Origin: Anarhynchus alexandrinus
Taxonomy: Eukaryota; Chordata; Aves; Charadriiformes; Charadriidae
Length of the DNA: 64,000 nucleotides
Direction: 5' to 3'
NCBI GenBank assembly: GCA_008711295.1
Contig: VUYV01000120.1
Location: 111,989-175,988, forward strand
The stretch's first letter is position 1, and the number at the start of each line of letters is the position of its first letter. The translations under genes were made by a program, and so were the position numbers. Shown here one piece after another: positions 47,687 to 60,348 of the stretch. The notes under the pieces were generated by a model. That model was given only the letters and a program-made list of their open reading frames with translations, was not told where the DNA came from and searched no databases.

Positions 47687-49861
47687 ATGAATCCCAGTGC
47701 TGTGGATCAAATTTTACCTCACTGTTAGTGCTGCAAAAACAATATAATGCCATTTATCTTAATAGATTTATGTCTAATTTGTAGAATATGCTTTGTACCA
47801 AGGCCAAAATCTGAAAACCCAGTGAATTTCTCTGTTACGACGTCACATACAAAGGGTACAGAAATCTGGCTAAAACTACTGTGTAATTACTGCTTGTTCA
47901 ACTGGATTTTCCTGCCTATTGGAAAGAAAAGTAATGAGCAACTAAATTCAAGCATTTAACATATTTTCAGCCTAAACTGATCAGATCCAATTTGATTAAC
48001 TCCCTCTGACATTCATCCTACTGGAATGGAAGGGTGTTTCTTGCAAGGACGGGGAGGAGATGGCAAGGACAATTTATACGGAAGTGCTTCAATAATGAAG
48101 GGGCTGCAAATGTGGAAGGAACTACTAATAATTCAGAATTCTCCTTGGTGTTCAGATTAACACAGAGCAAATATTTTCTAATGCCAAAGCTTCTTGTCGA
48201 ATTGAAAGATTTAACTAGCTTCTTTTCTTACTTACCGCCAGTAAGTTTTTGGGGAAGGGTTTGCAGGTTTGCACATGCATATAGGTGTATTGACCCATGA
48301 TCTGTCTTCCCATTTAATTCACTTACCTTTCCCATGACATTGATGTTTCTATTAAATTAAATCTGGGAAGTGTGTATCTGTCACATTACGTTTTTTATCT
48401 AGAATATAAGAACTCTTTGGGTGTGAGACCTTATGCTCAGTGATAAGAAACGAGGTTGGAATGCCAAGTGCATTGTTCTGTCTTTAGGTAGGAATAAGGA
48501 TTAGGTTTGGTTTACAGGAGATGAGAAAATGCATTTTTGTAAGTTCTAGATAAGGACACAAACATGTTGCAGTTGGCAAACTTTGCCTTCCTTGTGTGGT
48601 CACTTGGAAGAGAAGGCAGCAGTGGGCTGCTCAGCATGGGGCTGTACTCAAAAGCAGCAGTTTTCAAACAGAAGGACAAATTATCCTGCCCGGGAGCTGG
48701 AACATAATGTAGAAATGTAGATGTCTAGAAAGCAGTTCCTAAAAACAATTCATCACTTTACTTCTATCGATCAGTGACAGCTACCCAGACGGCAAGGGGA
48801 AAGACTGCTCTTGGTCTGAACCCTTGTTGAAGAAATGTTTTTGTGAATCCATATAATGGCTTGAACCAATGAACAGAGGCACAGGCGAACAGGTAACAAA
48901 CAGCAAAAGGGGCTAAAAGTGAAAGGCAGCATGCACCTGGGAGACCAATTGATCAACTGCATGAAAGCAGAAACTGTGGTTTATTATTATTTCTTCTCTT
49001 CATTCTCAGTAGCTGGATGGTGACTTTTAAGGCCTTTCAGAAACTACATGCTGGCCATCCTGCCAAAGTGAATATAGTGTTCACCCTCCATCATTGGTCA
49101 TGCCTGACAGAGGTGTTTAAAAGGACACTCAGAGGATGAAATAAATGATGACAATCTCTTCAAACACTGTATTACCATGGTTTGGAAGGGGGTTGCTTTT
49201 ATCAAGCAGCTGTAAAACACTATATATTATCTTCTCACTTAATAATTTTTTTGTTATTATTTAATATTTTTATAATCTATGTAACCAATATATATTCACT
49301 AGCAAACAACATTTCAGATCCAGATACATTTATACAGAAAGCATTTTTAAAGAAAATGTACCATTCCTCAGATGAAGTGGAAATTTTGAAGTAGTGAATG
49401 TTTTTTCTTTACAAGCAGCCAAAAAGCATTTACTATAACAGTAGGTAAATAACAACTCAGTTTCCAAGCCAGGAGGCTTCCACTGTAAGCACCAGCACAA
49501 ATACACTTAAAAAGAAAAGTGTTTCAGGCAAGGATGTTCAGTGATAGGCAGCTATGGTGGCAGGTCACCGAACACAGTTTGACATTTTTGGTGAAATTTT
49601 AGAAGTTTTCTCTAAGTAACTCAGTCCTTAGGTCTGAAAGACAGAAGAGTTGCTGAAGAACCCACGTTTTTCAAAGCCTTTTTAGAAGAAGATACATGTG
49701 CCAAAAATTTTAAACAGAGAAGGGGCATTTTTCATAACCCGTGAAGCAATTTGTTAAAAGCTTTTGCTTCATCAATCACGGAAACAAAACAAAGCTTAAC
49801 TTCTAGGATGTAGATGCATTTTCTGATCCACAGCACCTTCTGCTAAGAAGTATTTTGTTGG

Positions 49862-49963
49862 GTTTTTAATACAAAATTTGTATTTTAATTAGATTAATAA
49901 GATTTTAATAAGATCTGCAATTTTAATTAATAAGATTAGTAAGATTTTTAATACAAAATCTGT
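49862..49963. repeat. AT-rich patch with duplicated and palindromic motif
   Basis: 'tttttaatacaaaatttgt' near 49863 recurs as 'tttttaatacaaaatctgt' near 49945, and 'taataagatt' variants occur in between. The first copy lies in a palindrome, 49868-49884, with 8-bp arms AATACAAA and TTTGTATT around one base. It looks like locally duplicated AT-rich DNA without a gene. Confidence 0.7.
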
Positions 49964-51507
49964 CAAATGTCTGTCACATATGGACTGACATTTCCCTGCA
50001 AATGTTTGGAGGGAAAGGAAAGAGTCCATGAGGATGGTTTGCCCTATCTGTAACCCATTTTCAAAGGCAGATCATTTGGGGCTTCTTCCTACAATCACAT
50101 GTGTATTTGAAAGGTTGTGAACAGATGTTTACTGCTGAACTGTTCATCATGAATGGTATCTTAAGCAAGAGATTGAGTCCTGAATACAGGTATAATGATT
50201 ATAAAACAGTTCTTGTTTCTGAATGAAGAATTACTTAGCCCCAAATAGGACAGGCATTAAAATGTTCCAGCTGAGAGGAAAAGGCCATTTAAAAGTGCTT
50301 CTTAATTAATTACTTTGGATGATCCAATAGGTACAACAGTTGTGGGGAAGCCTTTCAACTCTACATTATTATATATATGAAAGAAAACCCAGAGATCATG
50401 AGGTTAGACTTCAATCCTGTGATGCTTTTTATTCAAAGGGTTACTAGCTAATAGTTTAGTATTATCCATTGATTTTATTCGTTGGGATTATCCAACATCT
50501 TCAGTAAAAAATGAATACAGATTTAAACTGGTTGTTTCTGTACATAATCAAGTAACAACCACTTATAGAGGATTATTTTATATATCCTACTGCATTGCCT
50601 CCCATCTAAAGAATAAACAATAAATGCATTACTAGACTGCATGACAAACTTACGGCAAACTGCATTGTGTTTGTAAGTAAACACGACCCTGATACAATCA
50701 CCATTCAGAAAAGAGCAGAACAGGCACATCTCCATTTCCTTTAGCAACGTTGCTGCAGTGCGCTAGGATTTTAAAACCCAAAGACTCGAGATCCTAAAAA
50801 TCTATAGGGATTATACTGTGTGGAAACCTACTGCAAAGTAGAGGGCTGGACATGTCCTCCACCTGTGCTGTCTGGAACTGGTGTGTTCGCTGGGAATTAT
50901 CAGTGCTTCCTTTCAATGTTATAGCTCTTTTGAGAGTGGGAAACATGTAAAAACCAGCATCTCCAAAATAGCCAAGGATATAATGCATCAATTTGCCCGA
51001 TCTTTTCTGAGTAACATGAAAGATCTGGGCTAAGAAGATGCTGACACCCGAGCTTTTCTGAATTCTTTAAGATGTCATACCTGCCATTAAGGAAAGTCTC
51101 AGAAGATGCTTGGGCAAAAGAGGGAAGTTCCCGGATAAAAGAAATCCCTTTAGCACCTGTGTGGTTTTGCCCTATGGCTCTAAAGGGTGTGCCAGTTCCA
51201 AACTGGTTGTGCTCCAGTTTGTTGTCTGGCAGAACAGCATCAAGTATAAGCATTACAGAGGCTGATCAGCAATCCTGTTTGATTTTTTTTTTTCCTGGGA
51301 ATTGTATAAAAGACATGTTTTTAAATACAATATTGCCACTCCTTTTCTGAATTTCTCTGTGGCCTCTACTGCTCATGCAGTGTCTTTGTAAGACTGATGC
51401 TTAACTTAAGCAACAGTACTTCACCTAACAATTTTCTGTTGGCTTATTTTAGAAATATATCTGGTGACACAAAAGAGCAAAAGTGGACAGTAGGATACAG
51501 GGTTTAA

Positions 51508-51911
51508 GAAATAAGTAAAACTCATTGCCATAGGAAAAAAATAGAGTTTCTGGGTTATGTGAGCAACAACCAGGTCTTTCTGAAGACAAATTTACTAGAT
51601 GACATGGAAGGGGAAATTCGTATGATTTGCAATAAACTCATCTGCTTAGTTAGTGAAGATCTAACCAAATGTGGTGCACTACAGGCTGCATCCGCACTAG
51701 GATTTGGGAAGGAGGTGAAGGTGTTGCTAGGTCTTCCTCACTGATAAATACTGCATGGGTTATACGGTAATGACACACAGATGTTCAGGCATCTGGGCCA
51801 GTTACCAGTGGTGCAATTCTTGAGGTAGTTGTCAAAGCTACGTGTCAAGTTTTGGAAAGATATGTCTTTGGTAGAAAATCTCCTAAAACAGCTGTACAGA
51901 TATTGCTGTCA
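51508..51911 (+). pseudogene. possible coding relic, unidentified
   Basis: From 51508 to 51744 one frame is open and has a balanced, protein-like composition (for example 'VFLKTNLLDDMEGEIRMICN' and 'ALQAASALGFGKEVKVLLG'). After a stop, a different frame over about 51777-51908 is again protein-like ('SGPVTSGAILEVVVKATCQV' and 'VFGRKSPKTAVQILLSVVKL'). Two adjoining blocks in different frames could be a decayed pseudogene with a frameshift. I do not recognise the protein, there is no poly(A) tail or splice evidence, and chance remains quite possible. Confidence 0.2.
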
Positions 51912-54021
51912 GTTGTGAAGCTTGTAAGTGGATGTTGAAAAGATCCCGATGCTCAAAACCACAGTTCGAGGTCAGGAGATACAAGGAAGAGCACATGAAT
52001 CTGCTATAACATCCATATGAAACAGCTGCCATTGCTAGCCAAAAGTTATCTGAATGTATTCAGATCCTCTGTCTGATTACACCTTACCCTCACCATCACT
52101 GTTACATGGGCAATTAACAGGTATTACACAAAAGAAATTTCCTTGGGGTGGCGGGGTGTCTTATTGTCCTTGGACTCATCTGTCAATGCACATTCACAGA
52201 GACAGATGGGGTTTAATTTGCTGTTCACTTGTCAGGACATCTTCATTCCTCTCTCCCTGAACAGTATCTACTGTTCCAGAACAGTCATTAAATGTTCCAG
52301 TAAGAGTGGATTTTATGTTATGTTTTGAACTGGTTACTTAAACCACTTCTTACTCATGGATAACATTGGATGTTTTTTTCTTACCTCAACCAGAAGGATT
52401 TATCATTTGAATATATTTAAAGCTCATTATTTCGGTGCTTCTGTTAAAAAGGACTTTTAGTGGTGCATTTTGTAAAAGATAAATCATAAAGCCATAAACA
52501 TCTCAAGATTAGCTAAAAACATGTTTTAGCAAGCCCAGACATTCATCTGGTAAAGAATGTAATTGTCATGTTCCTAAGTAAAACATTGCTCTTGGGAGTA
52601 CAAGACAGCTGGTGGTTGGTATTATTTTTTGTTAGTTTTGCTTTAGCTGCTTCTAAGAAAACATTCATCGTAACATTTTTTAAAGCAAAGCTTTATTCAA
52701 AGCCAACTTTAAAATGTAGAAAAAAGTTATATACTGAGCAAAAAATACTTTAGCCAATTTTCACTTTCTAGGAGGCCAGAGAGGAAGGCACAGTGATGTT
52801 TTTTGGTCAAATCCAGTGTCTGTGATATAGATTTTCAGAGGTGTTCCCAGAGATCCTGGAAGGTGGCAACGCTCAGCACACAGCAAAACAGGGCATCACT
52901 AGGTCAGCCGTATTTTTCATTAAAGTATCAGCACCCTAGGAGCTCTAATAGCCACGATGAAGCTGAGTGCATTGGAATAATTACTAACCAATTTTTGGTC
53001 CACAGCTCCCTTTTGCTATTTCACAAAATATTTTCATACTGGACCAGCTGCATTGGTCTTGTAGCATTTTTGTGTTAGTACATATTCAAACCATACTACA
53101 CTCCCAACAACAGCATGGTGGTTGGGGTTTTTTTTTTTTCTTATTTTGCACTTGTAGGAGTTTGGTAGTTATGATCTGCCTGTTCTGTTGAAATGTGATA
53201 ATTTTTCTCTGTCTACGTCATTCCGCATTATATACGTTTGAATTTTTTTAAAACACAACACAAAAGCTTAATCTTTTCCCATTCATTTAAAACTGTCCTT
53301 TGGAGAATGTCACTTATTTCTCTACCTGTCAAGAAAGTTGCTGTAACTTTGAAACCATTAATTTCTTCAGCTCCTGGCTGGGTGAGAAAAAAATATATAT
53401 TTTTTTCTATGTAGTTCACAAGCCTTGTTTTCAGAAGAAAATGAGCCTCTAATGGAAGTCTGGTAAACTCCATCTCTTCAACTACTTCACTGACAGGCTT
53501 TTTATTTTAAAAGAGATTCCTTTGTGACACAGGCTTTTGCACCTGTTTTTCAGTATGTGCATTATATGCTGTATCAAAGCACTATTTCCTTTTCATGTAT
53601 GGCAAACTGGTTTGGACATGGCTTCCAGGAGGCCATTATAGAGAGACAAAAGACTTCACAGAGTCCTTTTAGTGCAGAAAGGATTTGATAAATGGCCTCA
53701 AAACTTTCGGATTTATTTTCACACAGTTAGCCACAGCACTGGTCACTTGAAGTCCTGAGAAATCCTATTATTTAATTATGTGCTTCTTTTCCAAAGTAAA
53801 ACGTGCTGTTCAGCACTGTGAATGATGAGTTAGAAGCATTTAAACCTATTACCAGTACAGGTGACATTTTCAGAACTTCTAGAAAGAGCCAGGACTTGAC
53901 TTTGTTGTTTTTTCAAGGGTTTTAAAATGAACCAAGTATATTGCATTTGGAGTTATTCGTGCATTTCTTCTTCCCCTGGCAGAATACACTATGAACTAAA
54001 TAAGTGGTACTTCAGTTAAAG

Positions 54022-54150
54022 CTCTTCTCTTCTCTTCTCTTCTCTTCTCTTCTCTTCTCTTCTCTTCTCTTCTCTTCTCTTCTCTTCTCTTCTCTTCTCT
54101 TCTCTTCTCTTCTCTTCTCTTCTCTTCTCTTCTCTTCTCTTCTCTTCTNT
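54022..54150. repeat. long (CTCTT)n pentanucleotide array
   Basis: About 25 perfect CTCTT units (AAGAG on the other strand) run from 54022 to 54148, with an unresolved base at 54149. Both strands are open in this array because 5 and 3 have no common factor and no unit frame makes a stop. The frames 54004-54261 (+) and 53996-54178 (-), with their Phe-Ser-Ser-Leu-Leu and Arg-Glu-Glu-Lys-Arg repeats, are therefore artefacts. The polypurine/polypyrimidine asymmetry favours triplex formation. True length may exceed the assembled length. Confidence 0.98.
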
Positions 54151-54381
54151 CAGGCTGGGCCTGTTCCAGACGATTCATATAAAGCTATGCTTGGAAACAG
54201 AGAGAGATGCACACTGGTATTCTACTGGACTTGTTGTGGACATAATTTCCCCAACATCTAAGGCTTGCTTCCTAAAATATTCCCTCTGTGGTATATTGTC
54301 CATTACTTATTTCTGTTATTTAATGCCTGTTTGATATCATTTGCCAAGGGAATATCTCTTCATGCAAAGCCTCACCCCTAA
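54151..54381. other. spacer between two pentamer arrays
   Basis: Unique sequence of 231 bp separating the two pyrimidine pentamer arrays. Nothing recognised. Confidence 0.6.
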
Positions 54382-54433
54382 CCTTCCCTTCCCTTCCCTT
54401 CCCTTCCCTTCCCTTCCCTTCCCTTCCCTTCCC
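54382..54433. repeat. (CCTTC)10 pentanucleotide array
   Basis: About ten perfect CCTTC units, a second all-pyrimidine pentamer on the same strand and 233 bp from the CTCTT array. The minus-strand frame 54320-54502 reads it as Gly-Lys-Gly-Arg-Glu repeats and is an artefact. Confidence 0.97.
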
Positions 54434-57400
54434 TCCTTTTTTGACCTTAACACTCACAGCTGAGGTCTTTCTGTAGTTGAACTGCAAGTGACAATGTTGC
54501 ATAAAATTACTCTGTGTTGGTATTTAAAGCTAGGGAAGAGCACTGATTTTACAAAATCCCCTTCACCAAAACGCCACTAACAGACTTTCCCCAGGCTCAT
54601 GTTACCAAGAGGATACAAACAGACACCACATTTTCTCACTTGTTTTTTTCAAAAAAAAAAAAGGGCTTTGCTTTCCATAGTTTTCCCCTAAATAAGAAGA
54701 AACACTAAACTGTACTCCAGAGAAAAGCTGTATCAATACATGTTGGACTGAAAAAGCAAATCACAGAAGCTACAGACCTATATGCCTTTCCCACAGTATT
54801 ACATGAAAAATGCCCTCCAGGAGACACAGAAACACTTTTTTCCTCCAAGAAAAATAAGATACTTTGTGTGTACATGCCGAGAATAAAAATCACAATAAGC
54901 AAATTTAAACTAACCTTTGAAAACTCTTAAAACACAGGCAGAGTTGTACTATTTAAAAGGAAAATTTTAGTGTAGATGAACTTATAGCTTAATCAGTACA
55001 CATCATTATGTTCCTGTTCCTTAATAGCTGAAGTTATTATGTTTACACAGACTGACTGACTGAAAACAAGCCCTTGAAACTGTGTTAATTACGTTCATGA
55101 TTCAAAGTATTATCTTGCCAAGATGAATTATGGCTTGAAGTTACTGCTTGTTGTTAGTAAGATAGACTATTCAACAGAAAAAAAGGTTCACGTACACATA
55201 TATGTATTCATCATACCAACAGATGCTTATCTGAGGCAGATATAATTATATATGTTTTCCAGTTTTGTATATGTATAAATCTATTCATGTTCCCTGAGCC
55301 TGTCAAATAAATATTTTTAATCCCTCTTTCAGTCATACTTCAAGACCTTTGGGTCTGGTTTTGATTCTTCAGCACATCACAGACACTTCATATATACAGT
55401 GTAAACAGTATCTTCCTGTCTTCTGAACATACCCTTCTGGGATCAGTAAGAAAAGACCGATTTTTTAAGGCATTTTTTCCTATAAATATGTCTTTAGGAG
55501 GCCTTATTTTGGTGCTAAATGTTAACCAAATAGACATCGCAAATCTGGCTTACTGCTTTTCCCTGCTCAATGACCTTAAATCCACAAGTGTATGCCTTTG
55601 GCATTCAAATTGAAAATACCCCTATTGTGATTAAAATTTTGATTTGTTATTTTTATTTGTATGGTGTTTTTAACAGGAATTGAACTAGTGATACCGCTGT
55701 TTCTTACTGCATTATATAAACTGCCTCCTCAGCCATGGCGTTTTTTAACTATGGAAAGGATGTTTGTTCTACTGTATTTCCTTATTGTTCCTTGGATAAA
55801 TTTGTGTATAGCTTGGAGCTGAGGATGTTATAGCTATTATAATTTTAAGGAAAATCTTTAAGAAAAGTGCATATTTTGTGTATTTAAATAGAGCACACTT
55901 TTGAAAACGTTCTTTATGCACTGTTTGATGGTATATTTTTCAGAAAACTTATGACCATTTGAATATTTTCACTCAGTATTAAACATTAACACTTTGCTGT
56001 AGTGTGAACTTGAGTCACACCTATTTACCACAGTTTTGCCAATCTCTGTGGGGCGTGTTGGCGTCCACCCCGAGGAGAGGACTTCTGTGATGCGTTGGGT
56101 TAGTGGCAGGGTCAGATGAGTCCCCTGGTTTTGGTGCAGTCGGGCTGGACAAACAGGCGCACCCTCCCCTCGAGGCACAGGTGGGGCATCCCTCCAGCAC
56201 GTAGCAATCTAATTATTTTTAATTTATTTACTTTGAACAAGAGAAACACTGCTCCTTTAGCATCCCTCTTTGATCAAGGCATCAAATGGAACTTTATCTT
56301 TTTATTGTAAAATGTAGGGCTTTCATTCCTCTCGAAAGAAATAGCTAAAATCTGGTTCCCAACAGACTCAGACAGTGGCTGTAGGGCTCTTGGCCACTTT
56401 ACACAGAACTAACTGTTCTCGCTCGCCATTATTACAGTACCCATACCAAGGCATAAGCTGCTAAACACATTTTGGCACCGGGTGTCAGGTCATCTTGGGG
56501 TGACGCATGTACAGGTTTGCACCCAAAGAGGGCTCTGAGCACTCTCCAGGGGGGGATTGGTGTCACTGTCAGGGCCAGATGTGTCTGTGGAGGAGAGAGG
56601 GGGTAGCTGGCCTCTGCGATCCGTTTGCAAACAGCTGCAGGGACTGAACCCTTACTGCCTTCCCAGGGGCTGGGAAGTAGGAGTCTAGATGTAATTGAGC
56701 ACTCGGACACTCTTGCAGCCCCAGCAGAGTTATCGATATTATTCTGCCTTTTAGAGCCTGCCAAACTATCGATGGCTGGCTCTGAGGAGTGGTCAGGCTG
56801 GACTAGATGTGGTGTTGCGCCCATATATAGGGCTCGAGTACCTTTTCATATGAAATATTAATATTTAATTAAATAGCCAATACTTACGTGTTAATAAAAT
56901 TTAGATTATTTAATTAGAGAAATGTTTCTATGTCTTAACACCAAAATTAAAACTACACAAACCTGTAAGTGACTGTTCAACAAATCACCAAAAAAGTTTG
57001 AAAATAATAATAAGGTGTGTTCAAAAGTGAGCCCTGTTCTATCCCTATAGTAACACAAAAGTTGTACAGACTTCCAAATCTATCTAGGGATGATGGAAAG
57101 GCATTGGGCGTAGCACCTCAGGCTTCAAAAACTACATAAACATTACAAAGGGAAACCAGAAGGTAGGCGTAAAATATTTATACATTGAATTTATGATAGC
57201 ACAGGAGCTGTAACAAGGCTGTGTACATTTCTTACACAAGACCTCGAATGAACCTTAAATAAAATATAACCTTAATTACATAAAGCAGAATGGCAGAGTT
57301 GCCATAAATTACCTTATACTAAAAACTTACGAGAATGAAAATTATAGAGGCTGTCTTCCAAGGAGTTATGTATTATTTAAGGGCTACACAGACTTTATAA

Positions 57401-58762
57401 CAGAGGTATCAACAGACCCATAAAGATGTTGTCTATTAAAAATGAATTTTTATTATATTTTTCATCCAGTGTTGTCCCTTTAGCTTTTTTTTTACATTTG
57501 TCTTTTAGATTTCTGAACACTGGAAGCTTTTCTTAAGCTAGGTTCCTGTTCAAGGCATAACATACGGTTTATATACCTGAAATGAGAGAAGAAGGGCAGT
57601 AACGGGTATCCATCTCTCTGCTCTGGTTTTAACAGTGACTCACTGTGAGCTGAACTTTGCTGTGTTAAATACAGACCTTGCCTCACAGACACTAACACAA
57701 ACCAGCTTTTCTTATGCTCTCCAAGAACAAGTCAGTGAAAGCCCCACGATTTTGCTATTTCTACCCTCAAAGTCCCATTCACACACTCGGCGTGACACTA
57801 GCCAACATCTGTTACAAGGTTGGGTTCTCAGAAGGCTTTTCTCAGAGGGAAAGGAATGTTACGTGCAGTCTCTTACACAAGTCTTTTGTATCCCCACGGT
57901 GGGACAGACTGAGTATGGGACTCATGCAGTCCTCAAAGCAGCATGTCACTCCTGTCCTTCAGCCTCAGTGAAACAGCGGCGAGAGCGCTGTCTGCCAGGT
58001 CTGAGAACTCTCCAAACAAGTTAGAGAGGGAAAAAAAACCAAGTGTAGGTTGCATTTGGGTAACTGTACTTAGTGTTTCATCAAAACATCTTGTATCATT
58101 AGTTTCAACATCAATATTGCCCTTTATGAATGGACTTAACCCTGCTAGGAGCTCTGCAGAAGGTTACATCTCTCCCAGCCTGACAGAGCACAACATTGCG
58201 GGTGCAGACTGGTGCAGAAGGAAGCAGCAGCAGTGGCACTCATGGCAGGGTCCCAGGTCACCAAGCAGCCGGTCACTCAGCGAAGCGATGTATCTGCGGA
58301 TATGACTCAGCTCTAATAGCCCTGGAGACATTTCCAGCTTTTACAGCTCTACAGAGTGCTCAGGATGCCCAGAGATTACTTGGGCAGGCAGATCTGGAAA
58401 CAGAAGAGCATATAGCGCAATGGAGCGCTGTTATAGCCATACATCCCCTGCCTTCCTGGGCAGGCTGAGCCCTTCTCCATCATGTAGCCGTCTGCACGAG
58501 AAAATAACATTGCCAATGAAATAAAAGCTACCACACACCTACTACACACCAGGCTGTCCCTGATAAAACATTATTTTGTCAAATAATTGTTGCAGTAAAG
58601 GAGAGTTTCAGGACACAGCCAGCTCATTCTCCCCTTGTAGTCAGAGAAAGGGTCAAGATGTTGAAATGAATGGTTCTGACAACATGTATGAATGTAAGTA
58701 TGTCTCACCAGACAGCCACACAGTTCAGATCCTGAGGTTCCACTGATGGGCAATCAGAGGGG
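54434..58762. other. unique sequence, no gene recognised
   Basis: No gene or interspersed repeat recognised. The two largest frames, 130 codons at 56432-56824 (-) and 129 codons at 57635-58024 (+), have antisense or overlapping partners (56625-56861 +; 57714-57971 +; 57943-58305 +) and no recognisable domain. The 54900-56000 and 56840-57450 parts are strongly AT-rich. Confidence 0.55.
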
Positions 58763-58788
58763 TGTGCATGCATGCATGCATGTGTGTG
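58763..58788. repeat. (GCAT)n with flanking GT
   Basis: About four GCAT units with TGTG on either side. The alternating purine-pyrimidine sequence is self-complementary and could adopt Z-DNA or a small cruciform. Confidence 0.85.
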
Positions 58789-58810
58789 ATTATCTGCATA
58801 CATTTAGCAA

Positions 58811-58850
58811 AATCACAGAATGGTTAGAGTTGGATGAACCACACTAGACA
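58811..58850 (-). mobile_element. CR1 LINE tail trace (antisense)
   Basis: 'aatcacagaatggttagagt' followed by 'tggatgaaccac' matches the CR1 tail in reverse complement ('atcacagaatggttgaggttggaagggacc'). About 40 bp are alignable before similarity is lost at a T8 run. Sequence up to about 58960 might be a more decayed continuation. Confidence 0.65.
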
Positions 58851-60319
58851 TTTTTTTTCATAGCAGAAATTGGACTCAAGTCCAAGTTTACTGCTGTTGG
58901 GTAGCTGTGACAGCGCTGTGTCTGCTTCCATGGACATCTCCTCTTACACAGTGAAAGTTTTCACAGAAATGTGTCTTTTTGTTCTCTTCCTGGGAAGGAC
59001 TTAATGTCCCCATTCCTTTCCAGAACAGGACTCTCTTACAAGCTTGCTGACGTAGCAGTATCATAAGGGAAGCGATGTGACATGATTTGAGAGTGCTTTA
59101 GCTCTTCCTACAAGAGTTCCTATGGGTGACAATTACTCCAGCAGAACTAGAGTTTTCCTAGGGCTACTTATTGTGCTCTGATAGCACCAGCGTAGGCCAT
59201 CATGGCAGAAGTGAATTTTGCAAAATTATTAATGTCTGCACGCTGTAGGAATAGTACGCAGTACAGGACATTTTTTTCAGTAAAGTCTTTGAAGTACCAC
59301 TTCTCTTAGAGTTGTTTCTTCTGCCTCTCTTTTAGAAGCACAAAATATCCTTACGTAGATAGCTCAGTGCAGAATGCGTCTGAAGGAAGGAGGGTCAGCA
59401 TCTTTGCAGGTATCTAAGACTTTCTATATTTCTGTTTCCTAATTACTATTTGCTTGATGATCTTTTCACTGTAGTTGAAAGTCTTGGTCCTATTTAGCTT
59501 GGTTCACACCTATCATGATCCTCACTCATTTTCCAGTGACTCTTCCACTAGTGAAATTCATCATTTCCCCAGTGAGTCATGACCAAAGTAGGGCTGATAG
59601 AGAAAAAAATGAAAAGATTAAATCAAATAAATAGAAAATGCATTAGGAATACAGCCACAACATCACTGACAAAGAGCTCTGATTGTAGGTTAGACTGCAA
59701 AGCTGTTTCGTGATGATATTTATATTTCTAACATCACAATGATTCATTATTATTGCTATAGTGTTACCTCCTCTTTCTACCCACTTCCTCTTTGTGGGAA
59801 AGCCAGGAGCAGCAAACTGCACACATTCAAAAAGGAAAGGAGACCTCTCAGAAAAGAGAGAACAGTAGAAAGACCCAAGCTCATGATCCAAAATTAACTG
59901 TAAAATCTATATGTCTGGTCCTAGTCTTCCTACACACGTTATACTTGGTGCTCCAGGCTTCATTCATGAGGGATTAGGATTGGTGAACTGTTTCTCACAT
60001 TCTTGCACAGTGTCAAGCATACCAGGAAATGAAAATTGAAGGTTTAATTAATGTAACCTGCGAATGTCAGGAGATCCAGAATTAAAACACATGCTGAACC
60101 ATGTACCACCAGGCAGAGGGACATCAGTGTGGGTAATGATCCAGGAGAAACACTTACAGCAATTGGTAGCGCTGGAGTAGTTTACAACAGAAAAGATGAA
60201 ATGACCTAAAACCAGCCTGGAGTAGGCAGTTGGGTTCCCTGAGGCTGTGTGTTGTGTGTGTGACATGCCAGGACATGGGTGGCATGAGTCCCCCTGGGCT
60301 GTGTCCCTTGGCTGTGTCT
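58851..60319. other. unique sequence, nothing recognised
   Basis: No gene recognised. The 82-codon minus-strand frame at 59643-59891 has no recognisable domain and overlaps a plus-strand frame. Confidence 0.55.
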
Positions 60320-60348
60320 GGGGAACGGGGATGTGATGGGGCTGGGGG
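60320..60348 (+). other. G-quadruplex candidate
   Basis: Guanine runs of 4, 4, 4 and 5 are separated by AAC, ATGTGAT and CT, which satisfies the G3+N1-7 rule on the plus strand. It sits in a local G/T-rich patch (60228-60400) containing 'gtgttgtgtgtgtgac'. No gene or start site is recognised nearby. Confidence 0.75.

Larger units (their letters stand above)
47687..54021. other. unique sequence, no gene recognised
   Basis: More than 6 kb without a recognised gene or interspersed repeat. An AT-rich patch at 49855-49965 has internal repeats, and a weak coding-like relic at 51508-51911 is listed separately. Other frames, such as 48034-48300 (+), 50900-51253 (-), 51072-51350 (+) and 52803-53078 (+), either overlap antisense partners or show no recognisable domain. 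Confidence 0.55.

Noticed and set aside
53996..54261. Open frames rich in Phe-Ser-Ser-Leu-Leu or Arg-Glu-Glu-Lys-Arg repeats
   Set aside because: They are direct read-through of the CTCTT pentamer array, which contains no stop in any frame.
54022..54433. Pentamer arrays considered as a CRISPR or other spaced array
   Set aside because: The arrays are uninterrupted simple repeats with no spacers, and there are no cas-like genes.
56432..56861. 130-codon minus-strand frame and antisense 78-codon plus-strand frame
   Set aside because: Both occupy the same GC-richer DNA, neither shows a domain, and no splice or promoter context is evident.
57635..58468. Cluster of overlapping plus-strand frames of 85 to 129 codons
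   Set aside because: Four frames overlap in different phases over one patch, which indicates low stop density and not a conserved gene.
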